NCBI GenBank assembly: GCA_028689615.1
Contig: JAQVCV010000023.1
Coordinates: 1-60,376, forward strand
Source of the DNA: Bacteroidales bacterium
GTDB taxonomy: Bacteria; Bacteroidota; Bacteroidia; Bacteroidales; TTA-H9
DNA: 60,376 nucleotides
Direction of reading: 5' to 3'
In this document: one piece after another, positions 53,880 through 60,376 of the stretch
Position numbering within the stretch: position 1 is the stretch's first letter
Layout of the letters: every line of letters starts with the position of its first letter
Program-made: the position numbers and the translations under genes
Notes under the pieces: model-generated
Databases searched by the model: none
The model's input: the letters and a program-made list of their open reading frames with translations, nothing else
Told to the model about the DNA's origin: nothing

Positions 53880-53887
53880 CAAAGATA
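53880..53887 (-). promoter_or_regulatory. Bacteroidota -7 promoter box (TATCTTTG)
   Basis: A minus-strand TAnnTTTG match between the tape-measure stop and the structured leader. Confidence 0.6.
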
Positions 53888-53919
53888 GTACAAATTTCTT
53901 TAAATACAATCAAAAAAAC

Positions 53920-56115
53920 TTATACACCGCCAGTTATTCTGCTTACTCTATAACCTTGCCTCTTATTTGATAAATACAAGTCGCTTCCAGATATTCTACC
54001 ATACAACTCTGTAGATACTGCATTCTTGTTAAGCATAGATTCAAGACGTGATAAAGGAGCGACAACTTCAGGATTTCGCGAAGCGTTGGCATACTCTCCA
54101 AGTAACCCAAATGTTGGCCCAAAAACAACGCCCCCATCAGCGAATTTTCTCGGACTGCTGTTTGAGCCACCACCCGCCGGGCCTCCACTAGCTAAATCAG
54201 TAAAAACTGTTCCTAAAGCAATTAAAGCAACACCTGCCGCAATAGCCGCGATTGGATTCAATAATACTGAAGAAAAAGCCTTCGCCGCAATCGCTGTCTG
54301 AATTAATGATTCACCAAGGTTTTTCATAAAACTACCAACAATCCCCAATAACCCATCAAAAATATCAGACATACTACCAGTACCAGAAATCAAATGCCCC
54401 AAACCTTCAGCTATTCCAATAGTCATATCTGCCAACAACCCATTTACTGAATCATTCATTATTTGGGTATAATCAATGAGTTCAGACATATCTTGTTTTG
54501 TTTGGCTCAAATCAGCACGTTCAGGAACAGCTCTCATTTGCATATTATTTGCAACCCTTGCATCCTTTTCGCTTTGAGCCTTATTTGCATAATGGGAGTA
54601 CAAATCCTTATCCAATTGAGAATCGAACTCATCGGTTATTTGCCCGGTTCGGGGAGTCATTGTTGGGATTGTCTCATTTAACCGCTCAGTTTGTTTCACT
54701 TGCTCCTTTATGGCTTTTGTAACCTCCTTATGCGCCTCAACAGCCGCCGCAGAAACTTCCAATTCCTTTTTTAAGTAATCACCATTAAGATTTTCAAGTT
54801 GAGCAATATACCCTTTTCTTTCCTCTAAAAGTTCGTCGTATTGCTTGCGAAGCGCAATGTTTTCATCTTGGGTTGATTCCCTGTAAGGTTTATTCATCCC
54901 GTTTGGCACGCGAACACCAGCCGGCAGGCTTACCGAAGGTTGGGGAGTGGCAACCCTAAACGATCCTTTTTTAGCAATTTCTTGCTGCTTCGCGTCAAGT
55001 TCCTTAATCTTAGAGTCAATCTTAGAAACCGTTTCGTTTATATCGCCAATCGCTTCTTTATTCAACACCTTCAAACGAGCCGTTTCTGTTTCTATAAACT
55101 CCCTGGCACGGGTTGAGCTCATTGAAATAGCATTACCATATTCATCAAAAGCCGTAATAGCCGAAGGGATAACATCAGTAACCCTCTGGATAATAGAGGC
55201 CATTTCATCTTGTTCGGTAGCTGTGAGGGTTGTTTTCGATTGCAGAAAATCATATCTATCAATCAAAGGATTGATATTAGTAACCAACCCTGCAACATTT
55301 TTCGACTGCTTTTCAAACATCGAAACTACAGATTCACCACTCCTAAAGAAATCAACCAGAACCTCCGTTACCCCAAGAATTACAGGGGTTAACTTCGCAG
55401 CCAACATTTCTTTAACCTCTCCAAATTTAGCCGTTAATTCAGCTTGCTGCATGGCTAAAGTAACATTACCATTAGAGAAAGCCGTTTGAGCATCAACCGA
55501 TTTACTCATAACCAACTCTAAAGTAGCTATGGCCTTAGCTTGCTCAAGTGATGAACCTGTCAGTTTGTTATTACCCTCCGCCGCCAATTTTGCTGAAACA
55601 TCAGCCTCCGAAATACTGATACCAAGATTTTTCAGCCCTTCACGTTCACCTAACAAAGCCTTTGTAAGAATATTACTCACTTCAACAGAGCCAATTTGTC
55701 CACCAGTCCACGAGGAAAGCGCGCCGCTCAATTGTATTAACTGTGTTGACATATCAGCCGCGGCCTTGCGTCCAAATCCCATTGGTATCAACAAATCAGC
55801 CGCTGAAGTTGCAGCCTTCACGAACTCCGAAGATGTTAACCCTAACGAATTGGCCGACGTTCTGGCAATACTCTCTACATCGCTTTTAAACTCCCCAAAA
55901 ACGACCGTAGCCTTTTTCCCGATCGAATCAATTGAGACAGCCGTTTTATTCATTTGACTAGCAAAGTCAGTGATTGATCCGATAGCGAAAGCCCCTGCAA
56001 TGGTAGCCCCAAAATTTTTAAACCCGTTAAGTATCTTCATTTGTTGTTGAAGAGACTTCATCGCGGCATTAAATTGCCTGGTATCTGCTCCTATAACCGC
56101 TTTTACAGTTGGCAT
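53920..56115 (-). CDS. Phage tail tape-measure protein (731 aa)
   Basis: The N-terminus (MPTVKAVIGADTRQFNAAMK) and a long Ala/Ser/Lys-rich helical region are typical of tape-measure proteins of long-tailed phages. Coiled-coil stretches lie around 330-480. A hydrophobic region (about 600-660; AIAAGVALIALGTVF) and a C-terminus with FADGGVVFGPTFGLLGE follow. The protein sets tail length and is ejected with the DNA. At 731 residues it implies a fairly short tail of roughly 110 nm by the usual 0.15 nm per residue rule, which is inference. It follows the tail-chaperone genes in the canonical order. Confidence 0.92.
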   Translation of the reverse strand: MPTVKAVIGADTRQFNAAMKSLQQQMKILNGFKNFGATIAGAFAIGSITDFASQMNKTAVSIDSIGKKATVVFGEFKSDVESIARTSANSLGLTSSEFVKAATSAADLLIPMGFGRKAAADMSTQLIQLSGALSSWTGGQIGSVEVSNILTKALLGEREGLKNLGISISEADVSAKLAAEGNNKLTGSSLEQAKAIATLELVMSKSVDAQTAFSNGNVTLAMQQAELTAKFGEVKEMLAAKLTPVILGVTEVLVDFFRSGESVVSMFEKQSKNVAGLVTNINPLIDRYDFLQSKTTLTATEQDEMASIIQRVTDVIPSAITAFDEYGNAISMSSTRAREFIETETARLKVLNKEAIGDINETVSKIDSKIKELDAKQQEIAKKGSFRVATPQPSVSLPAGVRVPNGMNKPYRESTQDENIALRKQYDELLEERKGYIAQLENLNGDYLKKELEVSAAAVEAHKEVTKAIKEQVKQTERLNETIPTMTPRTGQITDEFDSQLDKDLYSHYANKAQSEKDARVANNMQMRAVPERADLSQTKQDMSELIDYTQIMNDSVNGLLADMTIGIAEGLGHLISGTGSMSDIFDGLLGIVGSFMKNLGESLIQTAIAAKAFSSVLLNPIAAIAAGVALIALGTVFTDLASGGPAGGGSNSSPRKFADGGVVFGPTFGLLGEYANASRNPEVVAPLSRLESMLNKNAVSTELYGRISGSDLYLSNKRQGYRVSRITGGV

Positions 56116-56121
56116 ATCATT

Positions 56122-56415
56122 TTAATTTAAATGGTTAGATAATATAATCCAGCCTCCAACATCTTCATCTAAAAACCTCGACAATTCAACCATAGCATCC
56201 ACAGAACCCACCCCGTTTAACTTATTGGAGTTTTTTACAGCTCCCTGCATTTCATTCAATCCCGATAAACAAGAACGTACGACAGTCGCCAGGCTCCTGC
56301 ATTGCATCTCAAATTGAACCAAATCGTTTGCAGCATCAATAAGACCAACACCCAGCGAATAGGTTCCTAACATCAATCTGAAGTTATCGTTTATTTCACT
56401 TCGTTTGCTGTCCAT
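56122..56415 (-). CDS. Small protein between tail chaperone and tape measure (97 aa)
   Basis: No family is recognised. It is helical, without signal peptide or membrane span. It overlaps the preceding chaperone frame by 25 bases and ends 6 bases before the tape-measure start, so it belongs to the tail operon. It may be an accessory tail-assembly factor. Confidence 0.65.
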   Translation of the reverse strand: MDSKRSEINDNFRLMLGTYSLGVGLIDAANDLVQFEMQCRSLATVVRSCLSGLNEMQGAVKNSNKLNGVGSVDAMVELSRFLDEDVGGWIILSNHLN

Positions 56416-56711
56416 GATTCAATCATTTTTTGAACATCTTCAGGGCTTAATTTTGTTGGTTTAACTGCTGATTTGTCAAATGAGAGCGGAATTAGTTTTT
56501 CTGGTGTTACTTGCTTTGACCTCTTAACATTCAAATTAATCAACAATGCAGCTAAATACCTGGTTTGCTCCCATCCCCTTTCAATCCTTAGCCTGTTGGA
56601 GTGACCTGCAAAGAACAACTCGGCAAAAGTCATTCTCCAAAAAGCATCCGAAGTTAAACCAAGTTCACCCATTCCGAAATTAATTATTTCATCCCAGGTT
56701 ACCGTTGTTTC
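56391..56711 (-). CDS. Tail assembly chaperone, frameshifted C-terminal domain
   Basis: The frame from an internal ATG at 56672 gives 93 residues starting MGELGLTSDAFWRMTFAELF, the LGL-x-FW-x-MT signature of phage tail assembly chaperones. The same frame stays open upstream to the A-rich slippery site at 56711-56717, encoding ETTVTWDEIINFG, and has no obvious independent start before that methionine. It is therefore best read as the T-type extension made by -1 frameshifting from the gene at 56699-57064. The fusion would be about 220 residues. Confidence 0.82.
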   Translation of the reverse strand, partial: ETTVTWDEIINFGMGELGLTSDAFWRMTFAELFFAGHSNRLRIERGWEQTRYLAALLINLNVKRSKQVTPEKLIPLSFDKSAVKPTKLSPEDVQKMIESWTANEVK

Positions 56712-57064
56712 TTTTTTTTTGTCGGCTCACTAACAACACCAGGGAGCGAAACCCCCGCGACCTTTGCCGACATGAAAGCCTTTAACAGAGATGAAACAAC
56801 CTCAGAATCTTCATCCATGATGTTCCCAACAACCTCAGGCGACGTTATTAATGGTTCAACACCAGCAAAACGAGCTTCGGAAACAATGGCGCAAAAAGTC
56901 AGATCCCGCAGCGCAAAAATATGCGACTTCGCAAACACTTTATCAACATCAGTTAACTCGATGTTTCTCATTTCGCAAAACAAATAAAAAGCATTCATCC
57001 CGAATTTAACAGGAACGACAGCCCCGTTATAATTCAATTCTGTATAACCCGATTTTGTGTTCAT
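56699..57064 (-). CDS. Tail assembly chaperone, N-terminal (G-type) protein (121 aa)
   Basis: A 121-residue protein starting MNTKSGYTELNYNG and ending in a lysine run (EPTKKKKQR). Position directly before the tape-measure operon and the frameshift signal in its last codons identify it as the short product of a gpG/gpGT pair, which binds the tape measure during tail assembly. It starts 25 bases after a -7 box and is the first gene of the tail transcript. No membrane span or signal is present. Confidence 0.82.
   Translation of the reverse strand: MNTKSGYTELNYNGAVVPVKFGMNAFYLFCEMRNIELTDVDKVFAKSHIFALRDLTFCAIVSEARFAGVEPLITSPEVVGNIMDEDSEVVSSLLKAFMSAKVAGVSLPGVVSEPTKKKKQR
56711..56717 (-). promoter_or_regulatory. 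Programmed -1 frameshift slippery site (A AAA AAG)
   Basis: On the minus strand nine A residues and a G are read ACA AAA AAA AAG in the zero frame. This contains A AAA AAG in register, the efficient slippery heptamer also used in E. coli dnaX. The zero frame stops four codons later and the -1 frame continues into the chaperone extension. Confidence 0.85.
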
Positions 57065-57383
57065 TATAATTAATTTATTTAATTTTGGACAAATGTAAAA
57101 CCACTTTCATTAGACTAACGGGAACAAAGTTCCAAATCTTTATATTATTTCTTAATCAAGCTTGGGTAGTTAAGTCAATACCCCTACCTCCCATTTTGCA
57201 CGTACACGCAAAGAGCTGTAGAGGCGATGTGAGGCCGAAAAGTTATAGGGATTTACCCCACCCCCCCCTATCTGTTGATTTCCAGTGAAAAAACTTTTTT
57301 TCACAGCCCTGAAACATACATGATAACCCTTCATTTGCTACTGTTTATATTCAACTTTGGTACATGGTCAACAAAACCTAAGT
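57065..57383. promoter_or_regulatory. Regulatory gap between tail operon and second recombinase
   Basis: No gene is seen in these 319 bases. They hold a minus-strand -7 box TACATTTG (57090-57097), a perfect 13-bp palindrome GGAACAAAGTTCC (57121-57133) about 25 bases upstream of that box, and an interrupted palindrome TTTGC-GTAC-GCAAA (57195-57212). A C9 tract lies near 57261-57269. The palindromes are candidate repressor or activator sites for the tail transcript. Confidence 0.55.
57285..57304. terminator. A/T-rich hairpin terminator after the second recombinase
   Basis: GTGAAAAA pairs with TTTTTCAC. It lies about 80 bases past the stop of the minus-strand recombinase gene at 57384 and could end that transcript before the tail promoter. 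Confidence 0.55.
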
Positions 57384-58319
57384 TTAACAACCTTTTGGTA
57401 TTTGGCTATTCTCTTTTGATGCAAAAAGCTTTTCTAAAAATTCGTGTGGCTTTTTGCTCTCAAATCGCTGTTGGTCAACTTGTCTTATATAAACTTCAGT
57501 CACCTTTAACGACGTGTGCCTCATATATCGTTGTATGTCATACGTATCCATCCCTGATTTCGATAATAGACTCCCGGCGGTATGCCTTAAACTGTGAGGG
57601 GTTATATTTCTACTCTTTAATCCAGACGCGCTTAATCGGGTAGAAACTATTTTACCCACCATTGCAGCATTAAGAGGCCGGACGGTATCACTCTCATACA
57701 CGCGCCGAAAAATTGGCTCCTTTTCGTTACCAGGGTAAACAACGGCTAAATAGTTTTCAATTGCCGCTAAACACTCGCTGGTAATATGCACAAACTCTTT
57801 ATCAATCTTTCCCTTACCGCGAACCATCAAACCAGACTGCCCATGCTCTTGCACAATATCGGCAATGATTAACCGGCTCACCTCAATACAACGCAGCCCA
57901 CTACTTAGCATCAACTTAATTACAGCGTAATCACGTTTACCGCGTTTATCGGTTTGGTCAATATCGTTAAGCAGTTTTGCAGATTCATCTAAGGTTAACG
58001 GGTGACGAATGAAATTATAGGGAGGCCGTTTGTTTTTTAAACCGGTTCCAATATTGGGCAAGCCGTAGTTTTCAGCCCTCCATTTAAAAAACAGCTTCAA
58101 TACAGTAGTATAAAAGAAAATAGTGTTTTGCCGTTTATCACTTTCGCGAAGGAAAGAATTGTAACGAACAATATCTTTAACAGTCAAGTTATTAACGTTT
58201 ACACCTGTACGAATGCACCAATTAAAGAAACTATTCAAGGCCGTTTCATAGGTCTTTGCACTTTTGCCGGTGAAATTTTGTACTGATAAATACTCCGAAA
58301 TATACTGATTGATTGTCAT
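57384..58319 (-). CDS. Tyrosine recombinase, XerC/D-like (311 aa)
   Basis: The core-binding domain (about 5-90) precedes the catalytic domain (about 105-295). All catalytic residues are present: Arg in SSGLRCIEVSRL, HSLRHTAGSLL, and YMRHTSLKVTEVYIR with the final Tyr. It is about 75 residues shorter than the tRNA-proximal integrase, lacks its arm-binding domain and is in the opposite orientation. It is not closely related to it. A second recombinase may resolve dimers, invert DNA or act at a different site. It follows the 168-residue protein gene by 15 bases. Confidence 0.92.
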   Translation of the reverse strand: MTINQYISEYLSVQNFTGKSAKTYETALNSFFNWCIRTGVNVNNLTVKDIVRYNSFLRESDKRQNTIFFYTTVLKLFFKWRAENYGLPNIGTGLKNKRPPYNFIRHPLTLDESAKLLNDIDQTDKRGKRDYAVIKLMLSSGLRCIEVSRLIIADIVQEHGQSGLMVRGKGKIDKEFVHITSECLAAIENYLAVVYPGNEKEPIFRRVYESDTVRPLNAAMVGKIVSTRLSASGLKSRNITPHSLRHTAGSLLSKSGMDTYDIQRYMRHTSLKVTEVYIRQVDQQRFESKKPHEFLEKLFASKENSQIPKGC

Positions 58320-58334
58320 AACTGGTTTAATTGA

Positions 58335-58841
58335 TTAATTAATTCCACCAAAAACATCAGGTTTAATGTAATTTACTTTATCAAAGGTTTCAACCATAAA
58401 CCGCCTAAAATCAGAAACGCTCATCCTTTTAATAGCCTTTAACATATTCGGTTCAGCTCTATCCAACATATTCCTAAGATCGAGCGGGAATCTTACATAT
58501 AGGTTTTGAATAAGTGACCGATCAAAACTTTGTAAAAAATAATTTACATCGGGATTCTTAGAGTACTGCATACATTCCGAAATGACTGCCACGCGCTGGT
58601 CATTCGTCAGGCTAATTTTAGATTTGCCATTACCTAAAAAATAGTACAACTCTGCCAAATAAGCATTAAACGGGGTAGGGTAATAATTACGGGCAACAAG
58701 GTAATTTTCAAAGTCATCAAACAAGGTGTTAACATCGAACTCTTCAGGCAAAGCCCAAACCTTACGTATAAAAATTTGAAACACTATAGACTTTAAAGCG
58801 CGTTGCCTGTAGTTGGCAAAGGATTCATTTTTCTTTTTCAT
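58335..58841 (-). CDS. Protein of unknown function in the replication module (168 aa)
   Basis: No family is recognised. The product is helical and soluble. Its start overlaps the stop of the initiator-like gene by four bases (ATGA), so the two are translationally coupled. By position it corresponds to the lambda P slot, a helicase loader next to the initiator, but there is no sequence evidence for that role. Confidence 0.65.
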   Translation of the reverse strand: MKKKNESFANYRQRALKSIVFQIFIRKVWALPEEFDVNTLFDDFENYLVARNYYPTPFNAYLAELYYFLGNGKSKISLTNDQRVAVISECMQYSKNPDVNYFLQSFDRSLIQNLYVRFPLDLRNMLDRAEPNMLKAIKRMSVSDFRRFMVETFDKVNYIKPDVFGGIN

Positions 58842-59584
58842 CGTAAATTTACTGTATTTTCTCTCTGTTTTGTAATATATGCTACAGCTCTTCTGCGCAA
58901 TTTATAAAAATCATCATAACAAGAATCATCAGCGTTAATGGTGTCGAGAAACTTTTTTAACGACGTCATTAACTCTGATTCAACAATAGGGAAACGGCGT
59001 AAGCCTGCTTCTATAAAATCCGACTCTTTTGTAAAAGCTTTCACAATACTGTTTAACCGTTGCTTTTTTTCTTCTATTGTGATTAGGTGTTTTTGCTTAT
59101 TACAATCCTTGTACGCGTCCATAAAATGTTTTTTTAAAAGCTCTCTCTCTTCATCACTTTTGTCATTAAGAGAGACATCTTTTATATTATCATTATATAT
59201 ATTGTGTAACCCGGACGATTTCATCCGCGTTGCCCGGATGTTATCATCCGGGTTGCCCGGATGATAACATCCGGGTATAGTTTCATGCAGGGTTGAAAAT
59301 AGAACCCTGTTTTTACCCCCTCTATTCTCAACCCTAACAAAACCAAGATCAATCAATTTAGATAATGCGACTCTAACATTACGCTCATCAATTCGCAACT
59401 TTTCAGCAAAATAAGCATTACGAGCATAACAGCCCTTTGGATTATTACTGAGGCCATGGATTATCCCTAGAAATATCATTTCAGTATGATTCAACAACTT
59501 ACTATCCACTATTTCAATAGGTAGAAATAATCCAGTGTTTTTTCTTTCTATCATTGTGTCTCTTTTTAAAGGATAAAACCCCAT
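58838..59584 (-). CDS. Winged-helix replication-initiator-like protein containing its own iterons (248 aa)
   Basis: The N-terminal domain (about 11-95) is a winged helix: LPIEIVDSKLLNHTEMIFLG, then YFAEKLRIDERNVRVALSKL and FVRVENRGGKNR. A polar linker (about 100-135) is encoded by three palindromic 23-bp iterons. A helical C-terminal domain (about 140-245) follows. This order, DNA-binding domain, linker carrying the origin, then a domain for helicase recruitment, is that of phage lambda O. The start may be the ATG at 59584 or the one at 59554, which begins the conserved domain. It lies one base after a smaller paralogue of its N-terminal domain. Confidence 0.72.
   Translation of the reverse strand: MGFYPLKRDTMIERKNTGLFLPIEIVDSKLLNHTEMIFLGIIHGLSNNPKGCYARNAYFAEKLRIDERNVRVALSKLIDLGFVRVENRGGKNRVLFSTLHETIPGCYHPGNPDDNIRATRMKSSGLHNIYNDNIKDVSLNDKSDEERELLKKHFMDAYKDCNKQKHLITIEEKKQRLNSIVKAFTKESDFIEAGLRRFPIVESELMTSLKKFLDTINADDSCYDDFYKLRRRAVAYITKQRENTVNLR
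59179..59275. other. Candidate replication origin: three 23-bp palindromic iterons plus AT-rich tract
   Basis: Units start at 59210, 59233 and 59256, exactly 23 bases apart. Each is CCCGGATG, a 4-base spacer, then CATCCGGG; the first has three changes. On the left side, 59179-59207 is almost pure A/T. Palindromic iterons next to an AT-rich unwinding tract, inside an initiator gene, are the architecture of lambdoid origins. Confidence 0.72.
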
Positions 59585-59585
59585 A

Positions 59586-59900
59586 CTACATTAAACGTAA
59601 ACTCCTCCGCCCTTCGGGTAATCCTCCATCATTTACCACAGTGACAACATCGCAAAACATATACCCTAATTGGATAAGCTTTGCAATTGACTTTTCAATA
59701 GTTATAACATCTACCTGAAAAAGTTCAGCAAAATAAGAGTCATCTGCAAGACAACCAACAGCATCATTACTCAAAGCATCAATTTCGAGAATCATTAATT
59801 TCTCTACCCAGGTCAGCCCTTTTTTCTCGATCAACTCAACAGGCACAAACCAGCCGGTAAATTTTCTTTCAATGGATTCGGTTTTCATTTTATCATTCAT
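59586..59900 (-). CDS. Winged-helix protein, paralogue of the initiator N-terminus (104 aa)
   Basis: The sequence aligns with residues 11-85 of the downstream initiator (IERKFTGWFVPVELIEKKGL against IERKNTGLFLPIEIVDSKLL; YFAELFQVDVITIEKSIAKL against YFAEKLRIDERNVRVALSKL). It lacks the linker and C-terminal domain. It could bind the same iterons and limit replication, or be an operon autoregulator. The ATG at 59900 is used because a -7 box covers the GTG at 59924; another ATG lies at 59888. It is first in the minus-strand series. Confidence 0.72.
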   Translation of the reverse strand: MNDKMKTESIERKFTGWFVPVELIEKKGLTWVEKLMILEIDALSNDAVGCLADDSYFAELFQVDVITIEKSIAKLIQLGYMFCDVVTVVNDGGLPEGRRSLRLM

Positions 59901-59923
59901 TGGATAACAACGTTTTAATTTCA

Positions 59924-59931
59924 CAAAGATA
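59924..59931 (-). promoter_or_regulatory. Bacteroidota -7 promoter box (TATCTTTG)
   Basis: A minus-strand TAnnTTTG match 24 bases before the ATG at 59900, the likely promoter for the replication module. Confidence 0.6.
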
Positions 59932-60197
59932 CATCATTTTTTTTCACCTTTTACGGTTTTTTGCATTTTTTTTAATATTTTATATCACATTGATTTACAA
60001 TTCATTAAAATAATTTACTTTAGTATGTTTTAGTATATTTTTTTATAGGCTTTATATTGCTGTATTTCAATTCATTATAAGCAATAATAGGGATATTTCT
60101 ACATTGTTTATTTATCTTATTTTCAATATGTTACAATTATTGTAAAAGGATAGTACTACATTATTGTATGAATTTTTCACATATACGTTTTAGCGTA
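59932..60197. other. Very AT-rich non-coding end of the element
   Basis: No gene is seen. The DNA is strongly AT-rich and carries near-repeats TTTTAGTATATTTTTTTATA (from about 60027) and TTTTAGCGTATTTTTTTATT (from about 60188). It might hold integrase or regulator sites. The 9-mer AGTACTACA here (near 60150) also occurs near 51549, beside the integrase gene. Confidence 0.5.
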
Positions 60198-60209
60198 TTT
60201 TTTTATTGT
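60198..60209. repeat. Candidate attachment repeat, right (TTTTTTTATTGT)
   Basis: This is the direct repeat of 51460-51471. Beyond it the sequence becomes GC-rich, starting with a G8 tract, which suits a junction with chromosomal DNA. The 167 bases from here to the window end hold no recognisable gene. Confidence 0.4.
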
Positions 60210-60376
60210 GAGGGGGGGGTATGGGTATCTATCCTGTGTAACTCCAGGGCAACACGATTTCAACAATCGGGGACTCTTCGCCCGGGATGGGTGGCTTCGA
60301 TCTTAAAGTATGGATTCCTTTCCATTCCAATAATTCCTGCCCATGCTATCCAGAGGCAAAACCGGACGTCATCCGA

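Noticed and set aside
60363..60376. CCGGACGTCATCCG at the window end considered as a fourth iteron
   Set aside because: The half-sites resemble the iterons but the spacer is 1 base instead of 4, and it lies outside the proposed element boundary.
60210..60376. Open frame running to the right window edge
   Set aside because: Both strands stay open for a few dozen codons, but nothing recognisable is seen and the edge prevents a call.

Overview
The window looks like a chromosome segment of an anaerobic or facultative Bacteroidota (Bacteroidales-like). The signs are several large secreted proteins with type IX secretion (T9SS) C-terminal sorting domains, membrane-anchored TPR/AraC-type regulators, recurrent TAnnTTTG-type -7 promoter boxes, a DAHP synthase/chorismate mutase fusion, a signal-peptide-bearing oligoendopeptidase F, and a pyruvate:ferredoxin oxidoreductase. 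The species cannot be named from the sequence.

Layout. (1) 1-16.9 kb: a surface-protein locus. The 3' end of a T9SS protein gene with two small downstream genes (1-1766) is repeated at 9899-11664; the first 1714 bases are identical. Between the copies lie a TPR/AraC regulator on the minus strand and a large LamG/C-type-lectin T9SS protein followed by a tail-fibre-like protein. A TPR histidine kinase, a receiver-histidine kinase and an Ig-repeat exported protein form an operon after the second copy. (2) 17.4-25.7 kb: core metabolism and sensing, with a dihydroorotate dehydrogenase-like protein divergent from nifJ, then a large 5TM-PAS hybrid kinase. (3) 25.8-37.1 kb: a second surface-protein array (LamG protein, GLUG-repeat protein, three small PID-CTERM-like proteins) between two more TPR/AraC regulators. 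(4) 37.3-51.4 kb: mostly housekeeping genes (LOG family, oligoendopeptidase, DAHP synthase/chorismate mutase, MsrBA, PhoH-PIN protein, glycosyltransferase) with two more secreted proteins, ending at tRNA-Arg(CCG). (5) 51.46-60.21 kb: a compact integrated element next to the tRNA.

The surface arrays share near-identical DNA modules: a roughly 70-bp linker cassette, a T9SS tail of several hundred bases, an approximately 18-bp-stem hairpin just after the stop codon, and a 9-bp tandem repeat before the small gene. The 5' parts differ (LamG, C-type lectin, GLUG). This is the pattern expected if recombination between modules diversifies the surface proteins. The adjacent membrane-spanning regulators are plausible controllers.

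The element at the right end is the most unusual part. It carries a tRNA-proximal integrase, a RadC-like protein behind a structured leader RNA, a tail tape-measure protein, a tail-assembly chaperone pair with a textbook A AAA AAG frameshift site, a second tyrosine recombinase, and a winged-helix initiator-like gene. That last gene contains three 23-bp palindromic iterons beside an AT-rich tract, like the lambda O/ori arrangement. No capsid, portal or terminase gene is present between its proposed ends (a 12-bp direct repeat at 51460-51471 and 60198-60209). It could be a phage satellite with its own replicon and tail-assembly genes, or a deleted prophage.
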